Assembly (NCBI RefSeq): GCF_009617995.1
Contig: NZ_CP044129.1
Span: forward strand, 434,001-498,000
Length of the DNA: 64,000 bases
Reading direction: 5' to 3'
Source: Halomicrobium sp. LC1Hm
GTDB taxonomy: Archaea > Halobacteriota > Halobacteria > Halobacteriales > Haloarculaceae
Shown here: positions 17,743-26,008 of the stretch, piece after piece
How positions within the stretch are numbered: the stretch's first letter is position 1
Layout of the letters: each line of letters opens with the position of its first letter
Program-made: the position numbers and the translations under genes
The notes under the pieces: model-generated
Told to the model about the DNA's origin: nothing
The model's database searches: none
The model's input: only the letters and a program-made list of their open reading frames with translations

Positions 17743-18510
17743 ATGTTACAGTCTGGCATGAGTACGTACGTACCGGGCGGCGAAAGCATATTCCTGTGGG
17801 TCGGGACGGCAGGAATGTTCCTGGGGATGTTGTACTTCATCGCCAGGGGCTGGAGCGTCTCCGACCAGCGTCGCCAGAAGTTCTACATCGCGACGATCAT
17901 GATCGCCGCGATCGCCTTCGTGAACTACCTCTCGATGGCACTGGGATTCGGTGTCACGACCATCGAACTCGGTGGCGAGGAACGGGCGATCTACTGGGCG
18001 AGATACACCGACTGGCTGTTCACGACGCCGTTACTGCTGTACGACCTCGCCCTGCTCGCGGGGGCCGATCGGAACACGATCTACTCGCTGGTCGGTCTGG
18101 ACGTGCTGATGATCGGCACCGGTGCGCTCGCGACGCTGTCGGCGGGTTCGGGCGTCCTCTCGGCGGGTGCCGAACGCCTCGTCTGGTGGGGTATCAGCAC
18201 CGGCTTCCTGCTGGTCTTGCTGTACTTCCTGTTCAGCAACCTCACCGACCGGGCGAGCGAGCTCTCGGGTGACTTGCAGTCGAAGTTCTCGACGCTGCGC
18301 AACCTGGTGTTGGTCCTGTGGCTCGTGTACCCCGTCCTGTGGTTGGTCGGGACCGAGGGCCTCGGACTCGTCGGCCTCCCGATCGAGACGGCAGCGTTCA
18401 TGGTCCTCGACCTGACCGCCAAGATCGGCTTCGGGATCATCCTGCTCCAGAGTCACGCGGTCCTCGACGAGGGACAGACCGCGTCGGAAGGCGCAGCCGT
18501 AGCCGACTGA
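17743..18510 (+). CDS. bop: Bacteriorhodopsin-type light-driven proton pump
   Basis: This 255-residue seven-helix rhodopsin has the full proton-pump set. Aligned by eye to Halobacterium bacteriorhodopsin: R87 (R82), primary acceptor D90 (D85), D101 (D96, proton donor), D120 (D115), release-group E205 and E215 (E194, E204), D223 (D212) and the retinal Schiff-base K227 (K216) in [25 protein letters not shown] identifies helix C, and L98 at the tuning position favours green absorption. It should pump protons out in light and feed the ATP synthase encoded on both sides of it. A start at the MSTYV methionine (17758) is also possible. Confidence 0.97.
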   Translation: MLQSGMSTYVPGGESIFLWVGTAGMFLGMLYFIARGWSVSDQRRQKFYIATIMIAAIAFVNYLSMALGFGVTTIELGGEERAIYWARYTDWLFTTPLLLYDLALLAGADRNTIYSLVGLDVLMIGTGALATLSAGSGVLSAGAERLVWWGISTGFLLVLLYFLFSNLTDRASELSGDLQSKFSTLRNLVLVLWLVYPVLWLVGTEGLGLVGLPIETAAFMVLDLTAKIGFGIILLQSHAVLDEGQTASEGAAVAD

Positions 18511-18660
18511 TCGCGGCTCCCCTCTCGCCACTCCAGTCGAAACACTCAGGGCGACCTGTCCGGTAGTGTAACCGACTCGGGCCGTCGTCGTCACGACGGT
18601 CCGTCCGACGCACCGTCCGCACAGCGCCGTCTCAGTACACCCGCGTTTCAGTACTTCACA

Positions 18661-19395
18661 ATGGCCGCTTTCACATACGTCCAATTTCACGCGCTGTTCG
18701 TCCTCCCGGCGCTCGCGGTGCTCGTGGGGGTCGCGGGGATTCGCTCGCGCACGACCCGAAGCGAGGTCCGGCCCCTCGCCGTCGCCGTCATCGTCGCAGT
18801 GGCGATGCTGTACACCGTGCCCTGGGACAACTACCTCATCCTGCGGGGCGTCTGGTCGTACGGCACCGACAGCGTCGCGGCCGTCATCTGGCACGCACCC
18901 ATCGAGGAGTACCTGTTTATCCTCTTGCAGCCACTGGTCGCCGCGCTGTGGCTGCACGTGATCTCGCCGGGGATGCCGGCGAACGACGAGACGACGGTCT
19001 CCGCCCGTGATCGGGTGGTCGGGGCTGCGGGCGGAGCGCTCGTCGGCCTCGTCGGCGTGGCCCTTCTCACGACCGACGCGACCTTCTACCTCGGTGCGAT
19101 CGTCGCCTGGAGCGGCCCGGTGCTTGCGCTCCAGTGGGCCGTCGGGTGGCCGTACCTCCTCGCTCGGGGACAGACGCTCGTCGTGGCCGTCTTCGCGCCG
19201 ACGGCGTACCTCTGGATCGCGGATCGCGTCGCCCTGGAGTCGGGCATCTGGATCCTCTCGGAGCAGTACACGACGGGGCTGGCCGTCCTCGGACTGCCAC
19301 TCGAAGAGGCCGCGTTCTTCCTCGTGACCAACGTCTTCGTGATCCAGGGTCTGCTGTTGTACCCGTGGGTGATCGACCGATGGCAGTCGAGGTGA
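18661..19395 (+). CDS. crtY: Lycopene beta-cyclase, fused CrtYcd-type
   Basis: This 244-residue membrane protein of about seven helices cyclises lycopene to beta-carotene, the precursor of retinal. It is the archaeal single-chain form of the CarR/CrtYcd family: two half repeats, each with a signature, PWDNY at 54-58 with PIEEYLF at 80-86, and PLEEAAFF at 213-220. Its stop overlaps the blh start by 16 bases. It lies 150 bases after bop and probably serves chromophore supply for the opsin. Confidence 0.93.
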   Translation: MAAFTYVQFHALFVLPALAVLVGVAGIRSRTTRSEVRPLAVAVIVAVAMLYTVPWDNYLILRGVWSYGTDSVAAVIWHAPIEEYLFILLQPLVAALWLHVISPGMPANDETTVSARDRVVGAAGGALVGLVGVALLTTDATFYLGAIVAWSGPVLALQWAVGWPYLLARGQTLVVAVFAPTAYLWIADRVALESGIWILSEQYTTGLAVLGLPLEEAAFFLVTNVFVIQGLLLYPWVIDRWQSR

Positions 19396-20429
19396 CTGCA
19401 GATCGGGACCGGCGGCTGCGGTCGGGCCGTCGCCGCCTCGCCCGCTGGACCTTTCTGCCAGCCTGGCTGCTCCTCGGTGCTGTCACGGTCGCACACGCGC
19501 TGGGCGTGTCGACCGCCGTTCCGGTTCGCTACGGCGTCTTGCTGGTGACGCTGCTCTGTTTCGGGCTGCCACACGGCGCTGCCGACCATCACTCGGTCGC
19601 GCGAACGCTCGGCGTCGATCTCACCCCTCGATTCCTCGCGGCGTTCTGTGCGGGATATCTCGGACTCGCAGTACTGTACACCGCCGTCTGGTTTCTCGCA
19701 CCGGCCCTCGCGTTCGTCGCTTTCGTCGCCCTGACGTGGTTTCACTGGGGACAGGGCGACGTGTATCCGCTGGCGACGCTCGCCGACGGTCGCCACCTCG
19801 ACAACCGGGTCGTCGCGGCGCTGACGGTGGTCGTCCGCGGCGGCCTCCCGATGTTGGTCCCGCTGGTCTTCTTTCCGGATCGATACGCCGCCGTCGCCCG
19901 GACGGTCGTCTCGCTGTTCGACCCCGGTCGGGTCGCGTCGCTCGCGCCGCTGTTCACCCAGGAGGCGCGTCTCGCCGCCGGGCTCGGATTCGCCGCGATC
20001 ACGATAGTGACGCTGGCAGCCGGGCTCGCCGTGGCCGGCCCGAGACGCGCCTGGCTCCTCGACGCCGCCGAGACGGCGCTTTTGTGGGGCTTTTTCGCCG
20101 TCGTTCCGCCGGTTCTGGCGATCGGAGTCTACTTCGCGCTGTGGCACTCGGTGCGTCACATCGCTCGACTGACCGAACTCGACGGGGTTGCGCTGGCAGC
20201 ACTGGATCGCGGTGCCGTCGTCCGTGTGATCGGTCGCTTCGTGCGAGACGCGCTGCCGGCGACGGTCGGTGCAGTCGTCCTGTTTGGCGGCCTCGCACTG
20301 GCCGTTCCGACGACCGTGGCCGGCATCTCCGAGGTCGGCGGGCTCTACCTCGTCTTGCTCGCGGTGCTGACCCTGCCCCACGTCGTCGTCGTCACCTGGC
20401 TCGACGTACGACAGGGAATTTGGGGGTAA
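19380..20429 (+). CDS. blh: Brp/Blh-type beta-carotene 15,15'-dioxygenase
   Basis: This 349-residue integral membrane oxygenase cleaves beta-carotene into two retinal molecules. The iron ligands and signatures of the Brp/Blh family are visible: GLPHGAADHH with H65 and D69-H70, WFHWGQGD with H122, and LWHSVRH with H256 and H260. The ATG at 19380 was chosen over a longer upstream frame because it overlaps the crtY end and gives the family length. crtY and blh are evidently co-translated, so lycopene is turned into retinal next to the opsin gene. Confidence 0.93.
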   Translation: MAVEVTADRDRRLRSGRRRLARWTFLPAWLLLGAVTVAHALGVSTAVPVRYGVLLVTLLCFGLPHGAADHHSVARTLGVDLTPRFLAAFCAGYLGLAVLYTAVWFLAPALAFVAFVALTWFHWGQGDVYPLATLADGRHLDNRVVAALTVVVRGGLPMLVPLVFFPDRYAAVARTVVSLFDPGRVASLAPLFTQEARLAAGLGFAAITIVTLAAGLAVAGPRRAWLLDAAETALLWGFFAVVPPVLAIGVYFALWHSVRHIARLTELDGVALAALDRGAVVRVIGRFVRDALPATVGAVVLFGGLALAVPTTVAGISEVGGLYLVLLAVLTLPHVVVVTWLDVRQGIWG

Positions 20430-20513
20430 CGACCGCGTCACGACGGCGATCGCCCTCGTCTCGGTCGTGGAAACTGTAAAAGGTTATCCGACTGGGCCCG
20501 TAACGCCCCGGTA

Positions 20514-21209
20514 ATGGCCAAGGACGTCAAACCCACCCGGAAAGAGCTGATGCGGATCGAGGATCGCATCGACCTCTCGGAACGGGGCCACGACACGCTG
20601 GAGAAGAAACGCGACGGCCTCATCATGGAGTTCATGGACATCCTCGACCAGGCACAGGACGTTCGATCCGACCTCGACGACTCCTACGATCGCGCCCAAC
20701 ACGCGATCAACATGGCCCGTGCGATGGACGGCGACGTAGCCGTCCGCGGTGCCGCGGCGGCACTGAAGGAGCATCCCGAGCTGACGACCCAGTCCAAGAA
20801 CATCATGGGCGTCGTCGTCCCTCAGATCGAGTCCAGCAAGGTCCGAAAGTCCCTCGACGAGCGTGGATACGGCGTCATGGGCACGTCGGCCCGGATCGAC
20901 GAGGCCGCCGACGCCTACGAGGAGCTCATCGAGAACATCATCCTCGCGGCCGAGGTCGAGACCGCGATGAAGAAGATGCTCGAAGAGATCGAGACCACCA
21001 AGCGCCGCGTCAACGCTCTGGAGTTCAAGCTGCTGCCCGATCTGTACGACAACAAGGAGTATATCGAGCAGAAGCTCGAAGAACAGGAGCGCGAAGAGAT
21101 CTTCCGCATGAAGAAGATCAAGAACAAGAAAGAGGAAGAGGAGGCCGCCGCTCGCGAGGAAGAGGACGCGGAAGCCGAAGAGGCCGCCGCCGTCGCCGCC
21201 GACGACTGA
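20514..21209 (+). CDS. atpD: A-type ATP synthase subunit D (central stalk)
   Basis: This 231-residue rotor shaft subunit consists of an antiparallel coiled coil (about 1-75 and 120-200) with a small middle domain, matching the V/A-type subunit D family: start [19 protein letters not shown], then [13 protein letters not shown] near 160. The C-terminal tail is low-complexity Glu/Ala. It is separated from atpB by the rhodopsin cassette but keeps the same direction, so the insertion did not destroy the set of subunits. Confidence 0.95.
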   Translation: MAKDVKPTRKELMRIEDRIDLSERGHDTLEKKRDGLIMEFMDILDQAQDVRSDLDDSYDRAQHAINMARAMDGDVAVRGAAAALKEHPELTTQSKNIMGVVVPQIESSKVRKSLDERGYGVMGTSARIDEAADAYEELIENIILAAEVETAMKKMLEEIETTKRRVNALEFKLLPDLYDNKEYIEQKLEEQEREEIFRMKKIKNKKEEEEAAAREEEDAEAEEAAAVAADD

Positions 21210-21270
21210 CCGGCGTCGACGCCGCTTTTTCGCCGCTGAGCTTTTGCCCGTGCCACGCCCACGTCAGTGC

Positions 21271-21660
21271 ATGGACTGTCCCGAGTGTGGCCACGAGACC
21301 GTCGTCTTCGCCGTCGATCCCGAGCTCCGGGAGTACCTCCCCGGCGAGGAACCGGGTGCGTCGCTGTGTCCGCGGTGTCTGTCCGTCCGTCCCGCCGTGG
21401 ATCCGCCCGCCAGCGAACCGGACTTTTCGCCCCTCGGCGACGCGTTCCCCGACGGCGGGGCCGCCGTCCCGATGGCGCTGTTGCTCGGTCTGCTCTCCTC
21501 GCTGGCACTGTATCGCGACGAGATCGCCGCGCTACTGGAGCGTGTCGAGCGTGCCGGTACCGATCCACTGCTGGTGATCGATAGACTCGACGCCGATCCC
21601 GGGATCGAGAGCGAGGTCGACCTCGGCCGTCGTCGCCACCAGCTCGAACAACTGCTGTGA
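21271..21660 (+). CDS. Haloarchaeal zinc-finger protein (DUF6276-like)
   Basis: This protein of about 129 residues has an N-terminal CPECGHE and a second CPRCLSVRP pair (a four-Cys zinc ribbon within the first 40 residues), a Pro/Asp linker, a hydrophobic helix (VPMALLLGLLSSLALYRDEI) and a helical C-terminus. It resembles a conserved haloarchaeal family, probably DUF6276, with no known function. The ATG at 21271 was preferred; TTG 21244 or GTG 21250 would extend it by a few residues. It lies 61 bases after atpD. Confidence 0.65.
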   Translation: MDCPECGHETVVFAVDPELREYLPGEEPGASLCPRCLSVRPAVDPPASEPDFSPLGDAFPDGGAAVPMALLLGLLSSLALYRDEIAALLERVERAGTDPLLVIDRLDADPGIESEVDLGRRRHQLEQLL

Positions 21661-21709
21661 CGATCTCGCGGGGGGTCGCTGGCAGAACCAAACTAGTAAG
21701 GTACCAGTT

Positions 21710-21717
21710 CTTTATAT
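21710..21717 (+). promoter_or_regulatory. Strong TATA box with no known gene behind it
   Basis: CTTTATAT is a near-ideal haloarchaeal TATA box on the plus strand. A start near 21738 is expected, and only the hairpin-rich stretch follows. Confidence 0.5.
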
Positions 21718-21734
21718 GTGTGGGCTATACAACC

Positions 21735-21935
21735 ATGTGCGGCATCAGGACGTGGACGTTCCAGTCCACGACGCCACAGCGGTGTTGTGCCCACTCACCA
21801 TCCCCACCCCACCACAACATCATCCTTCCCATGCCACCTTGGACGTGCCGCACCCGGTCGCCCTGTCCCGGGCGACCGTGCCTCTGACTTTCGGACGGTT
21901 CACACGAAGCGCTAGCCATCGCTTCCCGTCCGTCT
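21735..21935 (+). ncRNA. Candidate structured small RNA
   Basis: Downstream of the TATA box lie CGTGGAC-6-GTCCACG (21751-21770, 7 bp), CGGTCGCCC-6-GGGCGACCG (21855-21878, 9 bp) and a nested stem CGGACGG with CCGTCCG enclosing AAGCG with CGCTT (21892-21932). It does not resemble SRP RNA, RNase P RNA or a C/D guide by eye. The last hairpin could also serve as a transcript end for prf1 from the other strand. The call is a hypothesis. Confidence 0.35.
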
Positions 21936-21956
21936 TCGTGCCGAAAAACGTGTCCG

Positions 21957-23210
21957 CTAGACGCCGGTCGAGTAGCGCAGGAGTCCGGCGACGCCGCCGA
22001 AGGCCGACAGGAGCTGTTCGCCCTTCTCGAAGTCCGTCGAGATGAACAGCGTCTCGCTGCCGCGTTGCTGAGCGATCTCCATGAGGTGGTCGATCGCATC
22101 CTCGCGTTCGGCCTCCTCGGCGGGGACGGTCTCGCCACACCGCGAGCAGTCGTGGTCGTCGATCGACGCCGACCGATCGACCATCTCGTACTCGTCGTGG
22201 CCGTTCTCACAGGTGTAGGTGAGCACGTCCTTCCGGAGATCTTCGGAGATGAGCAGGCGGTCGACCGACCCCATGATGAGGTTCTCGCGGGTCGGACCGA
22301 AGCCGTAGGTCGCCAGATCGCCGTCGTGGAGTTCCTTGAAGAACTCTTCCATGGCCTCCTTGTCCTGGAGAATCTCGTGCTCGGCGAGGACCTCGCTTGC
22401 GGCGTCGACGAGATCGTACAGTCCGGACTCGTCGGTGTAGGCCACGTCGAACTTCCCGAGGACGTTGTCACCGAGTTCGTGGTGGAGGTAGTCGCCGTCG
22501 AGGAACTCGTCTTTGGTCGGGGAGGGACCGCCCACGAGGATGCCGTTCATCTCGTGGCGACGCGAGACGAACAGGTCGTTTGCCATCCCTGCGACTTCCT
22601 GGTAGAAGTTGTCGATGGCTTCCAGGCGCAGTCGGGCGAACCGCTGTGCGGACTGGCCACCTTTTCGCTGCTTGCCCGGGACCAGCGAGGACGCGGACTT
22701 GACCGGCTCGACGCGCTTGCCCTTGAGCCAGCCGACGTTCGCCTCGCGGCGGTCGAGGACGATCAGGCCGAACAGTCCCTTGTCCGCCAGCATCTCCTCC
22801 AGTGGGCCGGTGAGGAAGTTGGAGTCACAGTGGTAGCGAAACGACTCGATGGGGTCGGGCGGACTCTCTAAGACCTCCGTGACCATCTCGGTGCGTCCGC
22901 CACTGGAGTCGACCGCTCCGGAGAACAGGACCATCCCGTTCTCGGGCGGCGTGTTCCCGTAGTAGCGGAGCCGGTCTTTGATGCTGGTCAGGGCGTCCTG
23001 GACGTTGGTCCGGGTCTGCTTCGACTTAATGTTGGACGCTTCCGAGTGTTCCTGTGTGACGTGGGCGACGACGTCGCTGATCTGCTTGTCCTCTGGCACG
23101 TAGATCGTCACCAGTTGCGTCCCGGATCCGTCGTACCCCTTGAGCTTCTCGATGACCTTCTTGAACTCGTATTTTTGTTTGTCGGATTGCTCCTGCTCGG
23201 ACTCGCTCAT
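21957..23210 (-). CDS. prf1: Peptide chain release factor 1, archaeal (aRF1)
   Basis: This 417-residue protein reads all three stop codons and triggers peptide release, followed by recycling with ABCE1. The stop-decoding NIKS loop is at 60-63 and the catalytic GGQ at 184-186 in KGGQSAQRFARLR. The C-terminal domain holds a CENGHDEYE ... CSRCGE zinc-ribbon-like insert, normal for archaeal family members. It is transcribed divergently from the MinD-like gene. Confidence 0.97.
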   Translation of the reverse strand: MSESEQEQSDKQKYEFKKVIEKLKGYDGSGTQLVTIYVPEDKQISDVVAHVTQEHSEASNIKSKQTRTNVQDALTSIKDRLRYYGNTPPENGMVLFSGAVDSSGGRTEMVTEVLESPPDPIESFRYHCDSNFLTGPLEEMLADKGLFGLIVLDRREANVGWLKGKRVEPVKSASSLVPGKQRKGGQSAQRFARLRLEAIDNFYQEVAGMANDLFVSRRHEMNGILVGGPSPTKDEFLDGDYLHHELGDNVLGKFDVAYTDESGLYDLVDAASEVLAEHEILQDKEAMEEFFKELHDGDLATYGFGPTRENLIMGSVDRLLISEDLRKDVLTYTCENGHDEYEMVDRSASIDDHDCSRCGETVPAEEAEREDAIDHLMEIAQQRGSETLFISTDFEKGEQLLSAFGGVAGLLRYSTGV

Positions 23211-23283
23211 TGGGTCAACGTTGGCTGAGCGCGGGTAAGTAACTGTTGACAGCGAGAGCCGTCGGATCGCGTGTGACGGGCGG

Positions 23284-23292
23284 CTTTATATG
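23284..23292 (+). promoter_or_regulatory. TATA box of the MinD-like gene
   Basis: CTTTATATG lies about 33-39 bases before the ATG at 23323, giving a leader of around ten bases. This supports the downstream ATG over the one at 23290, which would overlap the TATA box. Confidence 0.55.
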
Positions 23293-23322
23293 ATAGCCAA
23301 CCTTGAGCTAAGGTATCTAACT

Positions 23323-24129
23323 ATGGCGGGCTACGTGTGTACCATCGCGGGTGGCAAAGGCGGGGTCGGCAAGACCACGACGGCGGTCAACGTCGGAGCC
23401 GCCCTCCAGGAGGCAGGCCACGACGTCGTCGTGGTCGACGCGGATCTCGGGATGGCGAATCTCGGATCGATGCTCGGCATCGAGCATCGCGCTTCTCTCC
23501 ACGAAATTCTCGCCGGGGACGCGGCGGTCAGTGACGCCCTGACCGACGCACCGGGCGGACTGACGATCATCCCCGGCGAACAGTCCCTGGAGGCGTTCGC
23601 GGACGCCGATCCGGCGAAGCTGCGCAAGGTGATCAAGACGCTGCGCAACGCCTACGACGTGGTCCTGATCGACACCGGTGCGGGCCTCAGCCACGAGGTC
23701 GCCGTTCCGCTGGGCCTGGCCGACGGCATCCTGCTCGTGACGACACCGGACGACGTGGCCGTCGGTGACACGGTCAAGACGGCCCAGCTCGCCGACCGCA
23801 TCGACGGCGATGTCGTCGGCGTGGTCGTCAATCGCGTCACCAGACACACGGACATCGCCGAGATCTCCGAACGGCTCGGCTTCGAGTTGCTGGCGGTCAT
23901 CCCCGACGATCAGGAGGCCACCGCCGTCGAGCCCCTCGTGCTCAACGCGCCCGACAGTCGCGCGGCGAACGCGTTCGATCAGCTGTCCGAGTCGATGGCT
24001 GCGATGTTCTTCCGGGGCGAGCGGGCGGCCGACCTCGAAACCGTTCTCGAAGAGACGTGGTTCGTCGACGAGACCGACGACGAGGAAGAGGAAGAAGAGT
24101 CCGGCGGCGTCTTCGGTCTGTTCAGCTGA
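23323..24129 (+). CDS. minD: MinD/ParA-family P-loop ATPase
   Basis: This 268-residue protein has a deviant Walker A GGKGGVGKTT at 10-19 with both the signature K12 and K17, the VVDADLGMANLG switch and VVLIDTGAGLS (Walker B). The C-terminal tail is strongly acidic (DETDDEEEEEE) and then ends in GVFGLFS, which could act as a short membrane-targeting tail. Haloarchaea carry several MinD paralogues that help position surface machinery such as archaella and chemosensory arrays; which one this is cannot be told from sequence. The start was set by the TATA box. Confidence 0.85.
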   Translation: MAGYVCTIAGGKGGVGKTTTAVNVGAALQEAGHDVVVVDADLGMANLGSMLGIEHRASLHEILAGDAAVSDALTDAPGGLTIIPGEQSLEAFADADPAKLRKVIKTLRNAYDVVLIDTGAGLSHEVAVPLGLADGILLVTTPDDVAVGDTVKTAQLADRIDGDVVGVVVNRVTRHTDIAEISERLGFELLAVIPDDQEATAVEPLVLNAPDSRAANAFDQLSESMAAMFFRGERAADLETVLEETWFVDETDDEEEEEESGGVFGLFS

Positions 24130-24147
24130 TTTTTCGGCCGGCCGCGC

Positions 24148-25923
24148 TCACATCGAACGGGGTGCCGCGATACCGATGGCGTCTAACGCGTTCGCGATCG
24201 CGTGTCTGGCCGCATCGACGAGCGCGAGGCGCGCCTGCCTGGTGTCTGACTCGGCGTCCAGCACCGGACACTCTCGGTAGAAGGTGTTGAACTGCTCGGC
24301 GAGCGTGCGAGTGTAGGTCGCGACGACGTGGGGGCGGTGTTCGTCGGCGGCCTGCTCGATCACGGCGGGGAACCGCGCGATCTCTCGCAAGAGGTCCCGT
24401 TCGGCCTCGCTCGCCAGCGGGGCCGCGTCGAGATCCGCCGCCGTCGATTCGGGCGCTCGCTCTTTGCCCTCCGCCACGGCGTGTCCCGCCTCGCTGAGGA
24501 TGCCACAGCACCGCGCGTGGACGTACTGGACGTACGGTGCCGACTGCGCCTCGAAGTCGAGCGCGCGGTCCCACTCGAAGGTGATCCCCTTCGTCGGCTG
24601 TTTGGAGACGATGTCGTACCGGACCGCGCCGATGCCGACCTGGTGGGCGATCCGTTCGATGTCCGTCTCGTCGAGGTCGTCGTCGCGGTTGCGGGTGTCG
24701 ATTCGGCTCTCGACTTCCTCGCGCGCACGGTCGATCGCTTCGTCCAGCAGGTCGTCGAGGTCGATCCCGGTTCCCTCGCGGGTGCTCATGCCGCCCTCGG
24801 GGAGGTTCACCCACGAGTAGAACACCTGGCTGAGCTGGTCGGTGTCGTGGCCGAGCAGGTCCAGCGTGGTGTCGAGCTGGTCGGCCTGGAGCTTGTGGTC
24901 TTCCCCCAGCACCGTCACGGCCCGGTCGTAGGTGTCGAACTTCCACTCGTGGTGGGCCAGGTCCCGCGTGGTGTACAGCGAGGTGCCGTCCGAGCGCAGG
25001 AAGACGAGGTTCTTCTCGAAGCCGGGCAGGTCGAGCTGCCAGGCGTCTTCCTCGTACACCGCCTGGTCGAGGGCTTTGAGCCGGTCGACGAGGTCCTCGG
25101 TCGCGTCGTTGCGCATGAACCGCGTCTCTTTGACGAACTCGTCGAACTCGGCCGGGAGCCGGCCGAGCGTCTCGCTCATCCCGCCCAGCACGGTGTCGAC
25201 GACCTCGCCGACCCGTTCGTAGGCGTCTTCGTCGCCCGCCTCCAGGCCCTGCAAGATCGACTGGATCTCGCTTTCGGCGTCCTCGACGCGGTCGGCGTCG
25301 GCCTCTTCGAGGAAGCTGTTGCCCTTGCGGTAGTACCGGACCATCTCGTACTCCGGCGACTCCCGTTCGGGCTCCGGGAGGTCGTCCTCGTCGAAGGTCT
25401 CGTAGGCCCAGGTGAACACCGCCATCTGGCGGCCGGCGTCGTTGACGTAGTAGTGGCGATCCACGTCGTAGCCGGCGTAGTCGAGCACGCGAGACAGCGC
25501 GTCCCCGATGATCGGATTGCGAGCCCGGCCCACGTGGACCGGCCCTGTCGGGTTCGCCGACGTGTGTTCGACGACGACGCTCGTCTCGCGATCCGGGAGC
25601 CGCCCGTAGTCGTCGGCCTGTGCGGCCGCCAGCGTCTCGTCGAAGTAGACGTCGCTGGGCAGGAAGTTGACGTACGGGCCTCGCTGTTCGACGCTGTCGA
25701 CGTAGGTCAGGTCGCCGGGGTCGATCGCGTCGGCGATGTCGGCGGCGACTGCCGGCGGTGGCGCACCGACCTCGCCCGCGAGCCGAAACGCCGCGCTGGA
25801 CGCGAGCACGGCCGCCACGTCTTCGGGCGGTTCCTCGATACCGAGGTCCTCACTGGGGAGATCGAGCGCCTCCAGCGCGGCTTCGAGCGCCGTCTCGACC
25901 TCCGAGCGGGTCTGGCGGAACAT
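24148..25923 (-). CDS. argS: Arginyl-tRNA synthetase
   Basis: This 591-residue class I synthetase charges tRNA-Arg. The N-terminal Add-1 domain is followed by [18 protein letters not shown], with the HIGH equivalent HVGR at 130-133. The C-terminal anticodon-binding DALR domain ends in [20 protein letters not shown]. The last gene of a reverse-strand run, it starts 85 bases after the protease gene stop and converges on the MinD-like gene. Confidence 0.96.
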   Translation of the reverse strand: MFRQTRSEVETALEAALEALDLPSEDLGIEEPPEDVAAVLASSAAFRLAGEVGAPPPAVAADIADAIDPGDLTYVDSVEQRGPYVNFLPSDVYFDETLAAAQADDYGRLPDRETSVVVEHTSANPTGPVHVGRARNPIIGDALSRVLDYAGYDVDRHYYVNDAGRQMAVFTWAYETFDEDDLPEPERESPEYEMVRYYRKGNSFLEEADADRVEDAESEIQSILQGLEAGDEDAYERVGEVVDTVLGGMSETLGRLPAEFDEFVKETRFMRNDATEDLVDRLKALDQAVYEEDAWQLDLPGFEKNLVFLRSDGTSLYTTRDLAHHEWKFDTYDRAVTVLGEDHKLQADQLDTTLDLLGHDTDQLSQVFYSWVNLPEGGMSTREGTGIDLDDLLDEAIDRAREEVESRIDTRNRDDDLDETDIERIAHQVGIGAVRYDIVSKQPTKGITFEWDRALDFEAQSAPYVQYVHARCCGILSEAGHAVAEGKERAPESTAADLDAAPLASEAERDLLREIARFPAVIEQAADEHRPHVVATYTRTLAEQFNTFYRECPVLDAESDTRQARLALVDAARHAIANALDAIGIAAPRSM

Positions 25924-26008
25924 ACCGGGCCTTTCCCAGCAGTCCGTTTAGCATTGACGAAGTGTCTCGATCGCCGGGCCGAGCGAACCCGGCCCGCCGA
26001 CGGCCGGG

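Larger units (their letters stand above)
21661..21956. other. Gap with strong TATA box and three hairpins
   Basis: No established gene lies between the DUF6276-like gene and prf1. The stretch opens with a strong TATA box and holds three clear hairpins at 21751-21770, 21855-21878 and 21892-21932. A Cys/Pro-rich frame of 50 codons starts at the ATG 21735 but has no family look. Confidence 0.5.

Noticed and set aside
21735-21887. 50-codon Cys/Pro-rich frame as a protein gene
   Set aside because: It lacks any family pattern and overlaps strong RNA hairpins; kept only as an alternative to the small-RNA idea.
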